NCBI GenBank assembly: GCA_040289475.1
Contig: PSLF01000001.1
Span: 62,001-126,000 of the forward strand
Direction of reading: 5' to 3'
Source: Acidimicrobiia bacterium
GTDB taxonomy: Bacteria; Actinomycetota; Acidimicrobiia; ATN3; PSLF01
DNA length: 64,000 bases
The notes below the pieces were generated by a model. The model did not search any database and was not told the origin of the DNA. It saw only the letters and a program-made list of their open reading frames with translations. Positions 1 to 8,499 of this stretch are shown here, piece after piece (position 1 is the stretch's first letter; each line of letters begins with the position of its first letter). Position numbers and translations under genes: made by a program.

Positions 1-2
1 TA

Positions 3-662
3 GCTACACCCCAGAAACCTGCGACAGAGGCGGCTCCTGCTCCGGCTCCTGCTCCTGCTCCGGCTGCGGCTCCTGCTCCTGCTCCTGCTGCTACTGCCAC
101 AGCCGTAGCTACCCGCCCTACTCCCTCAAAGCCTAAAACTGCGTCAGAGGCGAAGCCGCCGCAGAAGACACATACTCACCGGCTGCTAACCGTAGTCAAG
201 TCAGGGTCCATCCAGCAGACGAAACCGGAAGCCGTCGACAAAGTAAACGTGTGGCCACACCTCCTTGCGATCGAGTTTTTAGCAGCGTTAGCGTGTCTCG
301 TATTTCTCGTGGTATTCAGCATCTTTGTAAATGCCCCGCTCTTGGCGGAGGCCAATTACAACCTAACGCCCAACCCCTCAAAGGCCCCGTGGTACTTCCT
401 GGGCTTGCAGGAGCTGCTCGCATACTTCGACCCGATGGTTGCTGGGGTCACAATTCCGGGAATGGGCATTTTTTGGCTGATGGTCACACCATACATAGAC
501 AAGAATCCCAGTACCGACCCCAACCACCGGAAATTCGCGATAGCGCTATTCACGTATTTCCTAATGTTCTGGGCCGTCCTCGTGATCATCGGTTGCTTCT
601 TTAGAGGTCCCGGGTACAACTTTGTCTTCCCCTGGACACAAGGACTGTTCTTCGAGCTATGA
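3..662 (+). CDS. Cytochrome b C-terminal part of a bc-type complex, 5'-partial
   Basis: This is the 3' end of a cytochrome b gene of a menaquinol:cytochrome c reductase. The frame is open from base 3 to the TGA at 660-662 and enters the window already running, so the start is outside. The GTG at 249 lies inside this open frame and is probably not a real start. The visible protein begins with an Ala-Pro-rich linker (33-92) and a basic Thr/Lys stretch. It then shows the subunit IV-like membrane region, with the motif PNPSKAPWYFLGLQELL, about three hydrophobic helices and the family's PG loop (VTIPGMG). The extended Ala/Pro linker suggests that the N-terminal (heme-binding) and C-terminal parts are joined in one chain, or that this subunit has a long cytoplasmic arm. 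The stop overlaps the Rieske gene start (ATGA), so the two are translationally coupled. The family assignment is secure; the fusion status cannot be judged from this window. Confidence 0.85.
   Translation, partial: ATPQKPATEAAPAPAPAPAPAAAPAPAPAATATAVATRPTPSKPKTASEAKPPQKTHTHRLLTVVKSGSIQQTKPEAVDKVNVWPHLLAIEFLAALACLVFLVVFSIFVNAPLLAEANYNLTPNPSKAPWYFLGLQELLAYFDPMVAGVTIPGMGIFWLMVTPYIDKNPSTDPNHRKFAIALFTYFLMFWAVLVIIGCFFRGPGYNFVFPWTQGLFFEL
33..92 (+). repeat. Hexanucleotide Ala-Pro coding repeat
   Basis: A run of GCTCCT/GCTCCG hexamers, partly interrupted by GCTGCG, encodes alternating Ala-Pro in the frame of the cytochrome b gene. Such tracts form stiff extended linkers and can change length by slippage. 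Confidence 0.8.
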
Positions 663-1642
663 CACCCCAACAAGTTCTCGTCATCGCTATACCCGTGATA
701 GGGGCAGTATTCGTTCTTTTCGTAGTGCTCGTTGCTACTTCCCGACGACGCCGCGCGGATGAACGAGGGAGTGAAGATCTCACCGAGCGCTTTGCTGCCG
801 CGCTTGATGCGGTACCCGGAGGATTTGTCGAGGAAGAGGATGCGGCGTCTCGCACATCTGTTCCCTCCTCAAGCTCGGAGACGCCACCAGGTCAGGGGCC
901 AAAAGAAAAAGTGACACCAATGGCAACTGCTCTCCTGACAGAAGCACCTTCCCCTCCGCTTCAATTCGGAGAGAAGCCTTCTGGGGACGGACACAAGTCG
1001 ACCGAAGTCGAAATCGTCGAGCCGAAGATCAAGCTAAGACCCATTCAGCCAGCTGCTGACGAAGAAGTCGAGGGCATGACGAGGCGGCAGGTACTCAACC
1101 GAGGTATTCTGCTAACCCTGGGTGCATCGCTCACATCGTTCGGTGGGGCAGTCATAGCCTTCTTGTGGCCCCGGCTATCCGGCGGCTTTGGATCCGTGAT
1201 CGCTGCCGGCAACATGGACGAGATAAAAAGCACTATCAAGGCAAACCGGGAGCCCTTTTACAGTGCAGCCGGCCGCTTCTACCTGATGACGTATGAGACG
1301 AATCTTGACGACGCCACCGGAGAAAGTATCTATCCCAAAGCCTTTACTGATTACAAACAGGCTGGACTGATCGCCATGTACCAGAAGTGCCCGCACTTGG
1401 GGTGTAAGGTTCCGTGGTGTAAGTCGTCTCAGTGGTTCGAGTGTCCTTGCCATGGATCGAAGTACAACGCAGCAGGCGAGTGGCAAGGTGGGCCTGCTCC
1501 GAGAGGAATGTGGCACTTCCCTATAAAGGTTCAGGGCGGAACGGTAATGGTTGACACAGGCAAGCAGATCACCGGCGCCCCAAAGGGTACCAACACGCCG
1601 GTCGATCCGTTGCCCAAGGGTCCTCACTGTGTCGGGATCTAG
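659..1642 (+). CDS. Rieske iron-sulfur protein of the cytochrome bc complex
   Basis: This is the 2Fe-2S subunit that passes electrons from menaquinol to cytochrome c at the outer face of the membrane. The protein is 327 aa. Residues about 5-28 form a first hydrophobic helix. A charged linker follows, then a twin-arginine-like segment (MTRRQVLNRG) leading into a second helix around residues 150-170, and then the Rieske fold. Box I is C244-P-H246-L-G-C249 and box II is C262-P-C264-H265-G-S. By family rule Cys244, His246, Cys262 and His265 hold the cluster and Cys249-Cys264 form the disulfide. The extra N-terminal helix and the acidic linker resemble the multi-helix Rieske proteins (QcrA) of actinobacteria. 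The start overlaps the cytochrome b stop by 4 bases. The diheme cytochrome c gene follows 15 bases downstream. Confidence 0.95.
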   Translation: MTPQQVLVIAIPVIGAVFVLFVVLVATSRRRRADERGSEDLTERFAAALDAVPGGFVEEEDAASRTSVPSSSSETPPGQGPKEKVTPMATALLTEAPSPPLQFGEKPSGDGHKSTEVEIVEPKIKLRPIQPAADEEVEGMTRRQVLNRGILLTLGASLTSFGGAVIAFLWPRLSGGFGSVIAAGNMDEIKSTIKANREPFYSAAGRFYLMTYETNLDDATGESIYPKAFTDYKQAGLIAMYQKCPHLGCKVPWCKSSQWFECPCHGSKYNAAGEWQGGPAPRGMWHFPIKVQGGTVMVDTGKQITGAPKGTNTPVDPLPKGPHCVGI

Positions 1643-1657
1643 AAAGGTCTGCATCTG

Positions 1658-2623
1658 GTGAGTTCTCCGCTACTCCTGATCGTCGCAGGCGCGCTGATAC
1701 TGGCCGCAGCCATTCTGTTCTTCTTCTACACGGGCACGGAACCAGCGCGGCCTAAAAAAGAGATTCCGGCGAACAAGAAGCCTTACTACGACGACGAGAC
1801 CCTTGAAGGCCCGGTCCTCAACAAAGTCCTCGGATGGTCTCTTGTATGCGCTTTTGTCATAGCCATGGCCCTACCCCTCTATTGGGTCACCGAGCCGCAG
1901 AGACAAGTGAGCTTTGCAAAGCGATACAACAAACAATCGATCGAGAGAGGTGCTGCATACTTCTCGGATCCGAAAGTAAATCCGCAAGGATATGGGTGCG
2001 CAGTGTGCCACGGAGGCGTACAGGGCGGGTCGGTCCGATATTTCCTCCAAACAGGACCGGATGCCGGGCGAGAGGTGGTGTGGCAAGCACCTTCATTGGA
2101 TGACGTCTTCTACCGATTTTCGCGAGCCCAAGTGCATGACATCTTGGTGTATGGAAGGCCAAATACTCCTATGCCAGCGTGGGGGTTGGAAGGAGGAGGA
2201 CCCCTCACATCTCAGATGTTGGAAGATGTGATCAACTACTTGGAGTCGGTACAAGTAAGCCCCCAGGAGGCTGCCCAAAAAGCCGGGAGTGGACTAGGTC
2301 TATCGGGTCAGGAGCTGTTCAACCGCAACTGCGCCCGGTGTCATACGCAAGGCTGGGGCTACCGGTACCCTGACCTAACAACCGACCGTCCAGTTACTAT
2401 GGGGCCTCCAGGAGGCGGTGCCTTCGGGCCAGCGATAAACAACGGGAGAAGCATACGCCAGTTTCCCGACCCCGCGCTGCAGATCAAGTTCATCAGCGAC
2501 GGCAGCGTGTACGGCAAGCCTTATGGATCCAATGGAATCGGTTCAGGGAGAATGCCGGGCTTCGGGAAGATCCTCACAGAGGAAGAAATCGCCCGCATAG
2601 TCGAGTACGAACGAAGCCTTTAG
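1658..2623 (+). CDS. Membrane-anchored diheme cytochrome c of the bc complex
   Basis: This 321-aa protein carries two CxxCH heme sites, CAVCH at residues 114-118 and CARCH at 225-229. Each lies in a class I cytochrome c-like domain. Two hydrophobic segments near residues 4-23 and 53-75 anchor it in the membrane with the hemes outside. A diheme c subunit fixed to the bc complex is known from actinobacteria (QcrC), where it hands electrons straight to the terminal oxidase. The gene order here (b, Rieske, c) differs from the usual qcrC-A-B order, so orthology to QcrC is only a suggestion. The start codon is GTG. There is no obvious Met axial-ligand motif that can be assigned with certainty, though Met-rich C-terminal stretches (GRMPGFG) fit the usual pattern for the second heme. 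Confidence 0.9.
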   Translation: MSSPLLLIVAGALILAAAILFFFYTGTEPARPKKEIPANKKPYYDDETLEGPVLNKVLGWSLVCAFVIAMALPLYWVTEPQRQVSFAKRYNKQSIERGAAYFSDPKVNPQGYGCAVCHGGVQGGSVRYFLQTGPDAGREVVWQAPSLDDVFYRFSRAQVHDILVYGRPNTPMPAWGLEGGGPLTSQMLEDVINYLESVQVSPQEAAQKAGSGLGLSGQELFNRNCARCHTQGWGYRYPDLTTDRPVTMGPPGGGAFGPAINNGRSIRQFPDPALQIKFISDGSVYGKPYGSNGIGSGRMPGFGKILTEEEIARIVEYERSL

Positions 2624-2642
2624 CTACCACAGGAGCTCCGGA

Positions 2643-3149
2643 ATGATACCCACTCTTGCGATACTTCTCGCGACAGAAGCAGGACCGAAGCTCTCGAAAA
2701 CGGCTATTTTCTTCAGAGGGGTAATCGCAGTCATCATCGGTCTGGTAGTTTTTGTCGGAAGTGTATGGCTGGTAGTCGGCACGAACATCGGGGCCCGCAA
2801 GGGACTTTTTGTCGTCCTTGCAGCGTTTGCAGGATTCGTGGTGATTCTGTCGCTGTTGTGGTTTCGATATCCCCAGCAAGCTCCAAAACCAGAAGGCCCA
2901 GTTTGCCTCGGAGGACGCGTCAACCCGGACTTTCTAGCGAACGGCGGCGCGCCCGACCAAGCCAAAGTCGACGTGGAAGTCAAGCAAGACGGCAAAGTTG
3001 TGCAGGTTTCTATTCCGGCCTGCACTAGTGGGATGGTTGTCACTAAATACTTCTATCCAACGATCTTCATGACGGGTGCCCTCCTGGTTATGCTCGTATC
3101 CCTGGGAATCATTCGAAGGATCGAGATCTCAGAAGGACTTGCCGAATAG
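2643..3149 (+). CDS. Small membrane protein of the bc operon, function unknown
   Basis: This 168-aa protein has three hydrophobic segments (about residues 22-46, 54-73 and 135-158). Between the second and third lies a soluble loop of about 60 residues with two cysteines (PVCLGG and PACTSG), which would be on one face of the membrane. A purine-rich ribosome site (GGAGCTCCGG) lies 4-12 bases before the ATG. It follows the diheme cytochrome gene by 19 bases and is the last gene of the + strand operon, so an accessory or assembly role in the bc complex is likely but not shown. I do not recognise the family. The next gene (hemL) converges on it with a gap of only 9 bases. Confidence 0.75.
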   Translation: MIPTLAILLATEAGPKLSKTAIFFRGVIAVIIGLVVFVGSVWLVVGTNIGARKGLFVVLAAFAGFVVILSLLWFRYPQQAPKPEGPVCLGGRVNPDFLANGGAPDQAKVDVEVKQDGKVVQVSIPACTSGMVVTKYFYPTIFMTGALLVMLVSLGIIRRIEISEGLAE

Positions 3150-3158
3150 GCAGAAGCC

Positions 3159-4478
3159 TCAGTTGGTTGAACTAGCGATCCTGGCAGCTGCGATAGCTGC
3201 GGAATGTGCGGAGTCGATCATCTTCTCGAGTTCGTCTCTTTCGTGCGCCACGCTCACGAACATGGACTCCATCGGGGAGGGTGGCAGAAGGACTCCCCTG
3301 TCAAGCATCTCAATGAAGAAGGTCTTGTACGCACAAGCATCGCATGCCTTTGCGGTACGGTAGTCAGAAGGGGGAGCGTCTTTGAAGAAAATTGACATCA
3401 GGGTTCCGCAAGTCTGTATCGCCACGGGAAGGCCCGCTTCTTCGAAGATCGGCTCGAGCTCATTCGCCAGAAGAGAAACCCGTCCTTCTAACATGGTGTA
3501 GACTGCTGGGTCGAGATTGTCCAGGACCGCTATCGCCGCTGCTACCGCGACAGGATTGCCAGCTAAGGTACCTGCCTGGTAAACGGGTCCTAACGGCGCC
3601 AGAGCATCCATGATCTCGGCTCGACCTCCCAGAGCCGCTATTGGGAAACCGCCACCCAAAACCTTTCCCAAGGTCGTCAAATCGGGCATGACATTGAACT
3701 TGTCCTGCGCTCCGCCTCTTCCCAGGCGAAATCCCGTTATCACCTCATCGAAAATGAGGAGTGCTCCGTGTTGCGACGTGACTCTTCGGAGCGTCTCCAA
3801 AAAGCCCTCAGCAGGCGGGATCAAACCCATATTTGCTGCTACCGGCTCGACTATCACAGCGGCAATCAGTTCTCCATCGCTCAAGAACAGTTGTTCCACT
3901 GCCTCTTCGTCGTTGTAGGGAAGTACGACTGTGTCGGCCACCGATCCCTTGGGGACTCCTGCAGAACCCGCTAAGCCAAGCGTGGCGACGCCCGAGCCGG
4001 CACTCGCAAGAAGCGCGTCGGAGTGACCGTGATAGCATCCCTCGAACTTCACTATGAGGTCTCGATTGGTAAAGCCCCGAGACAGACGCACAGCGGTCAT
4101 TGTCGCTTCGGTTCCCGAGTTAACTAGTCGTACCTTTTCTACCGACGGCACCATCTCAACTATCCGCTCAGCAAGTTCTACCTCCCCCTCGGTCAATAGT
4201 CCGAAAGAGGTGCCGTTAGAAATCGCTCTGGTTGCGGCTTCGATGATAGGGGGGTAGGCGTGCCCAAAGATCAAAGCGCCCCATGATTGCACAAAGTCGA
4301 TGTATTTCTTGCCGTTGACATCGAAGAGGTACGCGCCTCTGCCGTGAGCAGCAACCAAAGGATCCGACCCTACAGCTGCAAACGACCTCACCGGAGAGTT
4401 AACTCCTCCTGGCAGCGTCACAACAGCGCGCTGAATAAGGGGGTGTCGATTTAGACTCTGTTTCCCCGTATCACTCAA
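3159..4478 (-). CDS. hemL: Glutamate-1-semialdehyde 2,1-aminomutase
   Basis: This PLP enzyme converts glutamate-1-semialdehyde to 5-aminolevulinate, the second step of the C5 heme route. The start chosen is TTG at 4476-4478, whose TTGA overlaps the hemB stop. It gives 439 aa beginning just ahead of the conserved LPGGVNSPVRSF block, which matches the normal family length. A longer frame upstream overlaps hemB and has no family counterpart. The pyridoxal lysine is Lys272 in TTLGKVLGGGFP. The substrate gate region and the NSGTEA motif (residues 120-125) are intact. It is the last gene of the rex-led heme operon. A second GSA-aminotransferase homologue is encoded at 51319-52668 in the glycan locus, but this copy is the one expected to serve heme synthesis. 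Confidence 0.95.
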   Translation of the reverse strand: MSDTGKQSLNRHPLIQRAVVTLPGGVNSPVRSFAAVGSDPLVAAHGRGAYLFDVNGKKYIDFVQSWGALIFGHAYPPIIEAATRAISNGTSFGLLTEGEVELAERIVEMVPSVEKVRLVNSGTEATMTAVRLSRGFTNRDLIVKFEGCYHGHSDALLASAGSGVATLGLAGSAGVPKGSVADTVVLPYNDEEAVEQLFLSDGELIAAVIVEPVAANMGLIPPAEGFLETLRRVTSQHGALLIFDEVITGFRLGRGGAQDKFNVMPDLTTLGKVLGGGFPIAALGGRAEIMDALAPLGPVYQAGTLAGNPVAVAAAIAVLDNLDPAVYTMLEGRVSLLANELEPIFEEAGLPVAIQTCGTLMSIFFKDAPPSDYRTAKACDACAYKTFFIEMLDRGVLLPPSPMESMFVSVAHERDELEKMIDSAHSAAIAAARIASSTN

Positions 4479-5452
4479 CCCAGAGCCCTCGCTGCATCTA
4501 CAGCGAAGTAAGTGAGGATAACGTCGGCTCCCGCCCGTTTTATACATAACAACGACTCGAGCATTGCGCTCGGCAAATCGAAACATCCTCGCTCTGCTGC
4601 AAATACCAACGAAGCGTACTCACCCGAAACTTGATAAGCCGCAACCGGAAGCGTTGTTGCTTGCTTTACCGACGCCACGATGTCGAGATAGAAACTGGCA
4701 GGTTTTACCATCAAGATGTCAGCTCCTTCCTCTTCATCCAGAAGAGATTCCCGCATTGCTTCTCGGGCGTTCGCAGGATCCAGCTGATATGAACTTCGGT
4801 CACCGAAACGGGGTGCACACTCTGCGGCATCTCTGAATGGTCCGTACAAAGTAGATGCGAACTTGGACGAGTAAGCCATGATCGCCACGTCGGAGTATCC
4901 AGCAGAGTCCAGGGCTTCTCGTACGGCAGAGACTTGCCCGTCCATCATCCCTGAGGGAGCTACAATGTCAGCCCCCGCCGCGGCTTGCGAGACCGCAATC
5001 TCCCGATATCGCTCCAGAGTGGCGTCGTTGTCGATGTTTCCGTCTGCCTTGATCACACCGCAGTGTCCGTGTTCGGTGTACTCGTCTAGACACAAGTCAC
5101 AAATTACGACCAACTCCTCGCCGAAGGCGTCCTTCAGGCGGCTCACTGCCCGCTGAACTATGCCATTGGGGTTGGACGCCTCACTTCCAACAGCATCCTT
5201 CGATTCTGGAATTCCAAATAGGATTGCTGCACGAATCCCGCAGGAAAACGCTTCTTTGGCAGCCTCTTCGAGAGATGCCAAGGTATGCTGAAACACACCG
5301 GGCATTGTTGGAACAGCCTCAAAATCGGCGATACCTTCCTTGACGAAGAAAGGGACGACCAGCTCACGAGGGGAGAGATCAGTTTCGCGCACTAGATCCC
5401 GTAACGCCTTGGTCCGCCGCAGTCGTCTCGGGCGCTCGCTCGGAAAGGTCAC
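4475..5452 (-). CDS. hemB: Delta-aminolevulinic acid dehydratase (porphobilinogen synthase)
   Basis: This enzyme condenses two molecules of 5-aminolevulinate into porphobilinogen. The protein is 325 aa, the usual length. The two Schiff-base lysines are Lys197 (AYSSKFAS) and Lys250 (MVKPASFYLD). The metal site reads DLCLDEYTEHGHCG, with Cys121 and Cys131 and an Asp at 123 where many zinc enzymes carry a third Cys. This indicates a zinc-type or mixed metal site rather than the purely aspartate magnesium type. It lies between the ferritin-like gene (72 bases upstream) and hemL (4-base overlap downstream). The operon context fully supports the call. Confidence 0.96.
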   Translation of the reverse strand: MTFPSERPRRLRRTKALRDLVRETDLSPRELVVPFFVKEGIADFEAVPTMPGVFQHTLASLEEAAKEAFSCGIRAAILFGIPESKDAVGSEASNPNGIVQRAVSRLKDAFGEELVVICDLCLDEYTEHGHCGVIKADGNIDNDATLERYREIAVSQAAAGADIVAPSGMMDGQVSAVREALDSAGYSDVAIMAYSSKFASTLYGPFRDAAECAPRFGDRSSYQLDPANAREAMRESLLDEEEGADILMVKPASFYLDIVASVKQATTLPVAAYQVSGEYASLVFAAERGCFDLPSAMLESLLCIKRAGADVILTYFAVDAARALG

Positions 5453-5524
5453 CTTGGATTCCTTCCAGGCAAGTGTGCGATTGCAAACGAGATAGCTACC
5501 AAAAACTTCCTCACTTCCCGATGG

Positions 5525-6940
5525 TCACACTTCGGAAACAACGAACTCGCCACCAGTGGCAATGCCCACCAGACGAGAAGTGGCGGTCGCCACAGCGGCT
5601 AGCGCATCTCCTGCTTTCGATCTCAACGCCTCGGAACCAAGGTTAGAGGCCGCAACTGCTATCGCCGTCGCTGTTTTGAGCTCCGAGTCAACTACAGTCT
5701 GAAAAACTTGGGAAGGCGGAATCTCACCGCCCGGCGGTGCAGGAGCAAGCTGCTCTTGGCTCACCCCCGCCGCTGTAGGGCTAAGCTCTTCGGGCATCTT
5801 TGCCACGTCCAGAGGCGGAGAGGTGGCCACAACGGCACCCTGTGACTGATCCTGCATTGCGGCTTGCGCTGCCCAGAATCCAGCCCGCTGCTCGTGACCA
5901 GCTGCCATGGCCTCTAGCAGAGAAACAGTGGCGGAAACGAGCCCCTTGGCATCATCTCCGACGTCACCGCTACCATCCAAAATCGACACGGCGTCGGGAA
6001 GTTCAGCGGATGCCGGTCCCCTAATGCGCCCTTCGGCGTCCTTGGACAAAACGCAATATCCTACCGCCTCTAACTTTGTTGAAAGGGGTGTCGGTGCAGG
6101 TGTCACCTGACGGCTGACACCTGCACCTCGATGGATCAGAGCTTGGAGCGCGCCGTAAATTTTTTGAGCAGCGACTGCGCATACTTTTGCTGTCGTAGCC
6201 TCAAAGGATGCGAGGGCCTGTAGTACAGCCGACGGCGCAATCAAGATCCCCGCACCAGAAGGCGCAGCGGACACCCGTGGTGCACTCGGAGGCCGTCCGA
6301 TCTGACCAGCTATATCTTCGAAGACAAAGGAGGGATCTGTGCAGCGGTCGAGAAGTCTGTCCACAGCGGCAACATGGGTTTTACAAGAGAAAAGCAACGA
6401 ACTCAGACTCCGTGCTAACCGAACGGTCTGAAGGTCTCGTAGCCCCGCAGCGTACTTTGATACCAAGTTCGCCTCGTCCTCCAAAAGGACGGCTAGAGCC
6501 CTCCGCTCGTCGCCCAGTGGGGTAGGAAGTGTGTAGCGGTCCCGAGGTGGATCGGGGGTGGCTCCTGCATCTCTTACGACTCGCTCCAAAACAGCGATGT
6601 GGGCCCGGTGACTGTCGAAAATGCGGTCTACTACACCGGAAGTCTTGACCCCCAGACGCCGACCCACCCGCGTTTCGGAAGCGAGCGCGGCCGCTCTGTG
6701 CTCAAGCTGCAATAGCGTATTCACCAAATCGAAGTCGGGCGAGTTGACTGGAAGCTGAGGCACCGCACCTGGCGGCTGTCGGCCGTCGATACTTGGTGCT
6801 CCGCTCAAGGCACATGACGCCGCCTCGAGACCTCCCAAAGAAGCCAGGATTCCCAAAAGCGAGATGCGACATGTGTTCGCAAGAAACTCCCGTCTCGAGA
6901 GACCAATGTGTCGTCTGGCTCTCTCCTGCTCTTTTCTCAC
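5525..6940 (-). CDS. Tat-exported ferritin-like protein inside the heme operon
   Basis: The 471-aa protein starts with a twin-arginine signal (SRREFLANT, then a hydrophobic stretch to about residue 45) that may end in a lipobox-like EAASC. Two helical modules follow. Residues about 65-180 hold the pattern LLQLEHRAAALASE, then FDSHRAHI, EDEAN and CKTHVAAVDRL, which is the E/H spacing of ferritin-like four-helix bundles. A Pro/Ala/Ser-rich linker leads to a second Ala-rich helical region (about 230-460). I infer an exported iron- or heme-related protein, but no metal site can be confirmed. The GTG start overlaps the cobA-hemD stop (GTGA), so it is co-translated with heme enzymes. The second half shows weaker E/H spacing and may be a degenerate duplicate of the first bundle. 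Confidence 0.7.
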   Translation of the reverse strand: MRKEQERARRHIGLSRREFLANTCRISLLGILASLGGLEAASCALSGAPSIDGRQPPGAVPQLPVNSPDFDLVNTLLQLEHRAAALASETRVGRRLGVKTSGVVDRIFDSHRAHIAVLERVVRDAGATPDPPRDRYTLPTPLGDERRALAVLLEDEANLVSKYAAGLRDLQTVRLARSLSSLLFSCKTHVAAVDRLLDRCTDPSFVFEDIAGQIGRPPSAPRVSAAPSGAGILIAPSAVLQALASFEATTAKVCAVAAQKIYGALQALIHRGAGVSRQVTPAPTPLSTKLEAVGYCVLSKDAEGRIRGPASAELPDAVSILDGSGDVGDDAKGLVSATVSLLEAMAAGHEQRAGFWAAQAAMQDQSQGAVVATSPPLDVAKMPEELSPTAAGVSQEQLAPAPPGGEIPPSQVFQTVVDSELKTATAIAVAASNLGSEALRSKAGDALAAVATATSRLVGIATGGEFVVSEV

Positions 6941-8499
6941 TTGATTCTTTCCTCGGCACTTCTAACCGCCTCCACGAGTGCCTCGACTAATCCAGCAACT
7001 GATTGCTCCGCTGCGATCGCCGAAGGTTCTATACCCGCCTTCGTGGCTGCATCTGCTGTGGTCGGGCCAATGCATACCACAATGGGAGGAGCTAGCTCCG
7101 CGCCGAATAACTCTGTGAAGTTTTCCACTTGAGAAGCAGAGGCGAAAACGACCGCAAATATTTTCCTCTCCGATAGAAGCTTGCGTGCCCGTTGAAGGCG
7201 CTCATCTCTTGCCTCCGGCTTTATCGTCTCGTATGCCTCTGCAACCTCGACATCGAACCCCCGCTCTCTGAGGACTTGGGAAAGCTCGGGTCTCCCCCCC
7301 CTAGCTTGTACTATCAGGAGCTGTTCTGCCCTGTAGCCAAGCGGCAGATCGCTTGCCAGTGCAGCAGCGGTAGAGCGGCGGGGGATGAAGTCTGGCCTTA
7401 TACCTCTCTCGTTTAGAGCCGTCGCTGTGGCAGCTCCAACGCATGCCACTTTTGTGCCGGCCAACGAGCGCGCGTCCCCACCGCAAGACTGGAGAATGGT
7501 GAAGAATGCTTCCACGCCGGTTCTGCTGGCAAAGACAAGCCAAGAAAAGCCCCCTCCCACAGCCCTCTCCACTGCGTCTTTTAGCTCATCGCTGTGCTCA
7601 AGAATCTTGGTTTTTATAGACGGAGCCACAATCACGCCAGCCCCCATATCTCTGAGAGCGGATGCGATCTCCGAAGAGCGCTCGGCAGGGCGAGTGACCA
7701 AGATGGTCTTCCCGAATAGAGGACGGGTCCTTGCCCAATCGATCTTGTCTCGGAGACTAACTACCTCACCGACTATGAGCACGGACGGTGACTCGATTCC
7801 AGCTCGCTGGGCCTCGTCAGCAATGTGGCCCAAATCGGATGTGACGACACGCTGCGAACCCAAGGTGGCGTCTTGAATCATCGCGGCAGGAGTCGTGGCA
7901 CTGAGTCCTGCCTCGATCAAGCGAGCGCTCACCACTTCCAGAGTTTCGACCGCCATGAGAAAGACGAGCGTGCCCTTGAAACGGGCTAAAGACACCCAGT
8001 CAATTTCATCTTGGGAGGGAGCCTCGCCCGAAGCGGCTTTCCCTGTGATCACAGCGAAAGCTCGAGACAGCTCCCGATGGGTCAGTGGAATTCCGGCATA
8101 AGCCGGGGCTGCCAAAGCCGAAGTAACTCCGGGCACAATCTCGAAAGGGATTCCCGCCTCTTGAAGTGCAAGGGATTCTTCTGCTCCTCGCCCGAACACA
8201 AGGGGATCTCCGCCCTTCAAGCGCACTACCCGCTTTCCCGCTAGTGCGTAATCGATGAGTAGCTCGATGATTCTACGCTGCTGCTCGGCGCCAGAACCTG
8301 GACGCTTTCCAACGTCCTCGAGCTGAGCTGCGGGAGAAGCCAGAGAGAGAATCTCTTGGTCGATAAGTCGATCATACAAAATAACGTCTGCTTCTCTCAG
8401 TCGCCGAGCTGCAAGCAATGTAATAAGCTCGGGATGGCCCGGACCCGCTCCGGCAATGGTCACAAAACCCACGGATGGCTGCGAGCTTCGCACGCTCAC
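6937..8499 (-). CDS. cobA-hemD: Fused uroporphyrinogen-III methyltransferase / uroporphyrinogen-III synthase
   Basis: This is a two-domain enzyme. Residues about 10-250 are a SAM-dependent uroporphyrinogen-III C-methyltransferase (VTIAGAGPGHPELIT, VVRLKGGDPLVFGRGAEE, VPGVTSALAAPAYAGIPLTH), the entry to siroheme and cobalamin. Residues about 260-515 are uroporphyrinogen-III synthase (KTILVTRPAERS, VFASRTGVEAF, VVFASASQVENF, CIGPTTADAA), which closes the ring made by HemC. I chose the GTG at 8497-8499, which overlaps the hemC stop as GTGA, giving 520 aa. A TTG-started extension to 8526 would overlap hemC by 31 bases and add residues with no domain. The same fusion is known from actinobacteria and firmicutes. 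With the precorrin-2 dehydrogenase upstream, the operon can make siroheme as well as heme precursors. Confidence 0.95.
   Translation of the reverse strand: MSVRSSQPSVGFVTIAGAGPGHPELITLLAARRLREADVILYDRLIDQEILSLASPAAQLEDVGKRPGSGAEQQRRIIELLIDYALAGKRVVRLKGGDPLVFGRGAEESLALQEAGIPFEIVPGVTSALAAPAYAGIPLTHRELSRAFAVITGKAASGEAPSQDEIDWVSLARFKGTLVFLMAVETLEVVSARLIEAGLSATTPAAMIQDATLGSQRVVTSDLGHIADEAQRAGIESPSVLIVGEVVSLRDKIDWARTRPLFGKTILVTRPAERSSEIASALRDMGAGVIVAPSIKTKILEHSDELKDAVERAVGGGFSWLVFASRTGVEAFFTILQSCGGDARSLAGTKVACVGAATATALNERGIRPDFIPRRSTAAALASDLPLGYRAEQLLIVQARGGRPELSQVLRERGFDVEVAEAYETIKPEARDERLQRARKLLSERKIFAVVFASASQVENFTELFGAELAPPIVVCIGPTTADAATKAGIEPSAIAAEQSVAGLVEALVEAVRSAEERIK

Noticed and set aside
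249-662. Independent start of a small cytochrome b subunit at GTG 249
   Set aside because: The same frame is open back to base 3 with coding-type Ala/Pro sequence, so the GTG is probably internal.
7385-7876. 163-residue + strand frame opposite cobA-hemD
   Set aside because: It is antisense to a conserved enzyme, without any domain or ribosome site.
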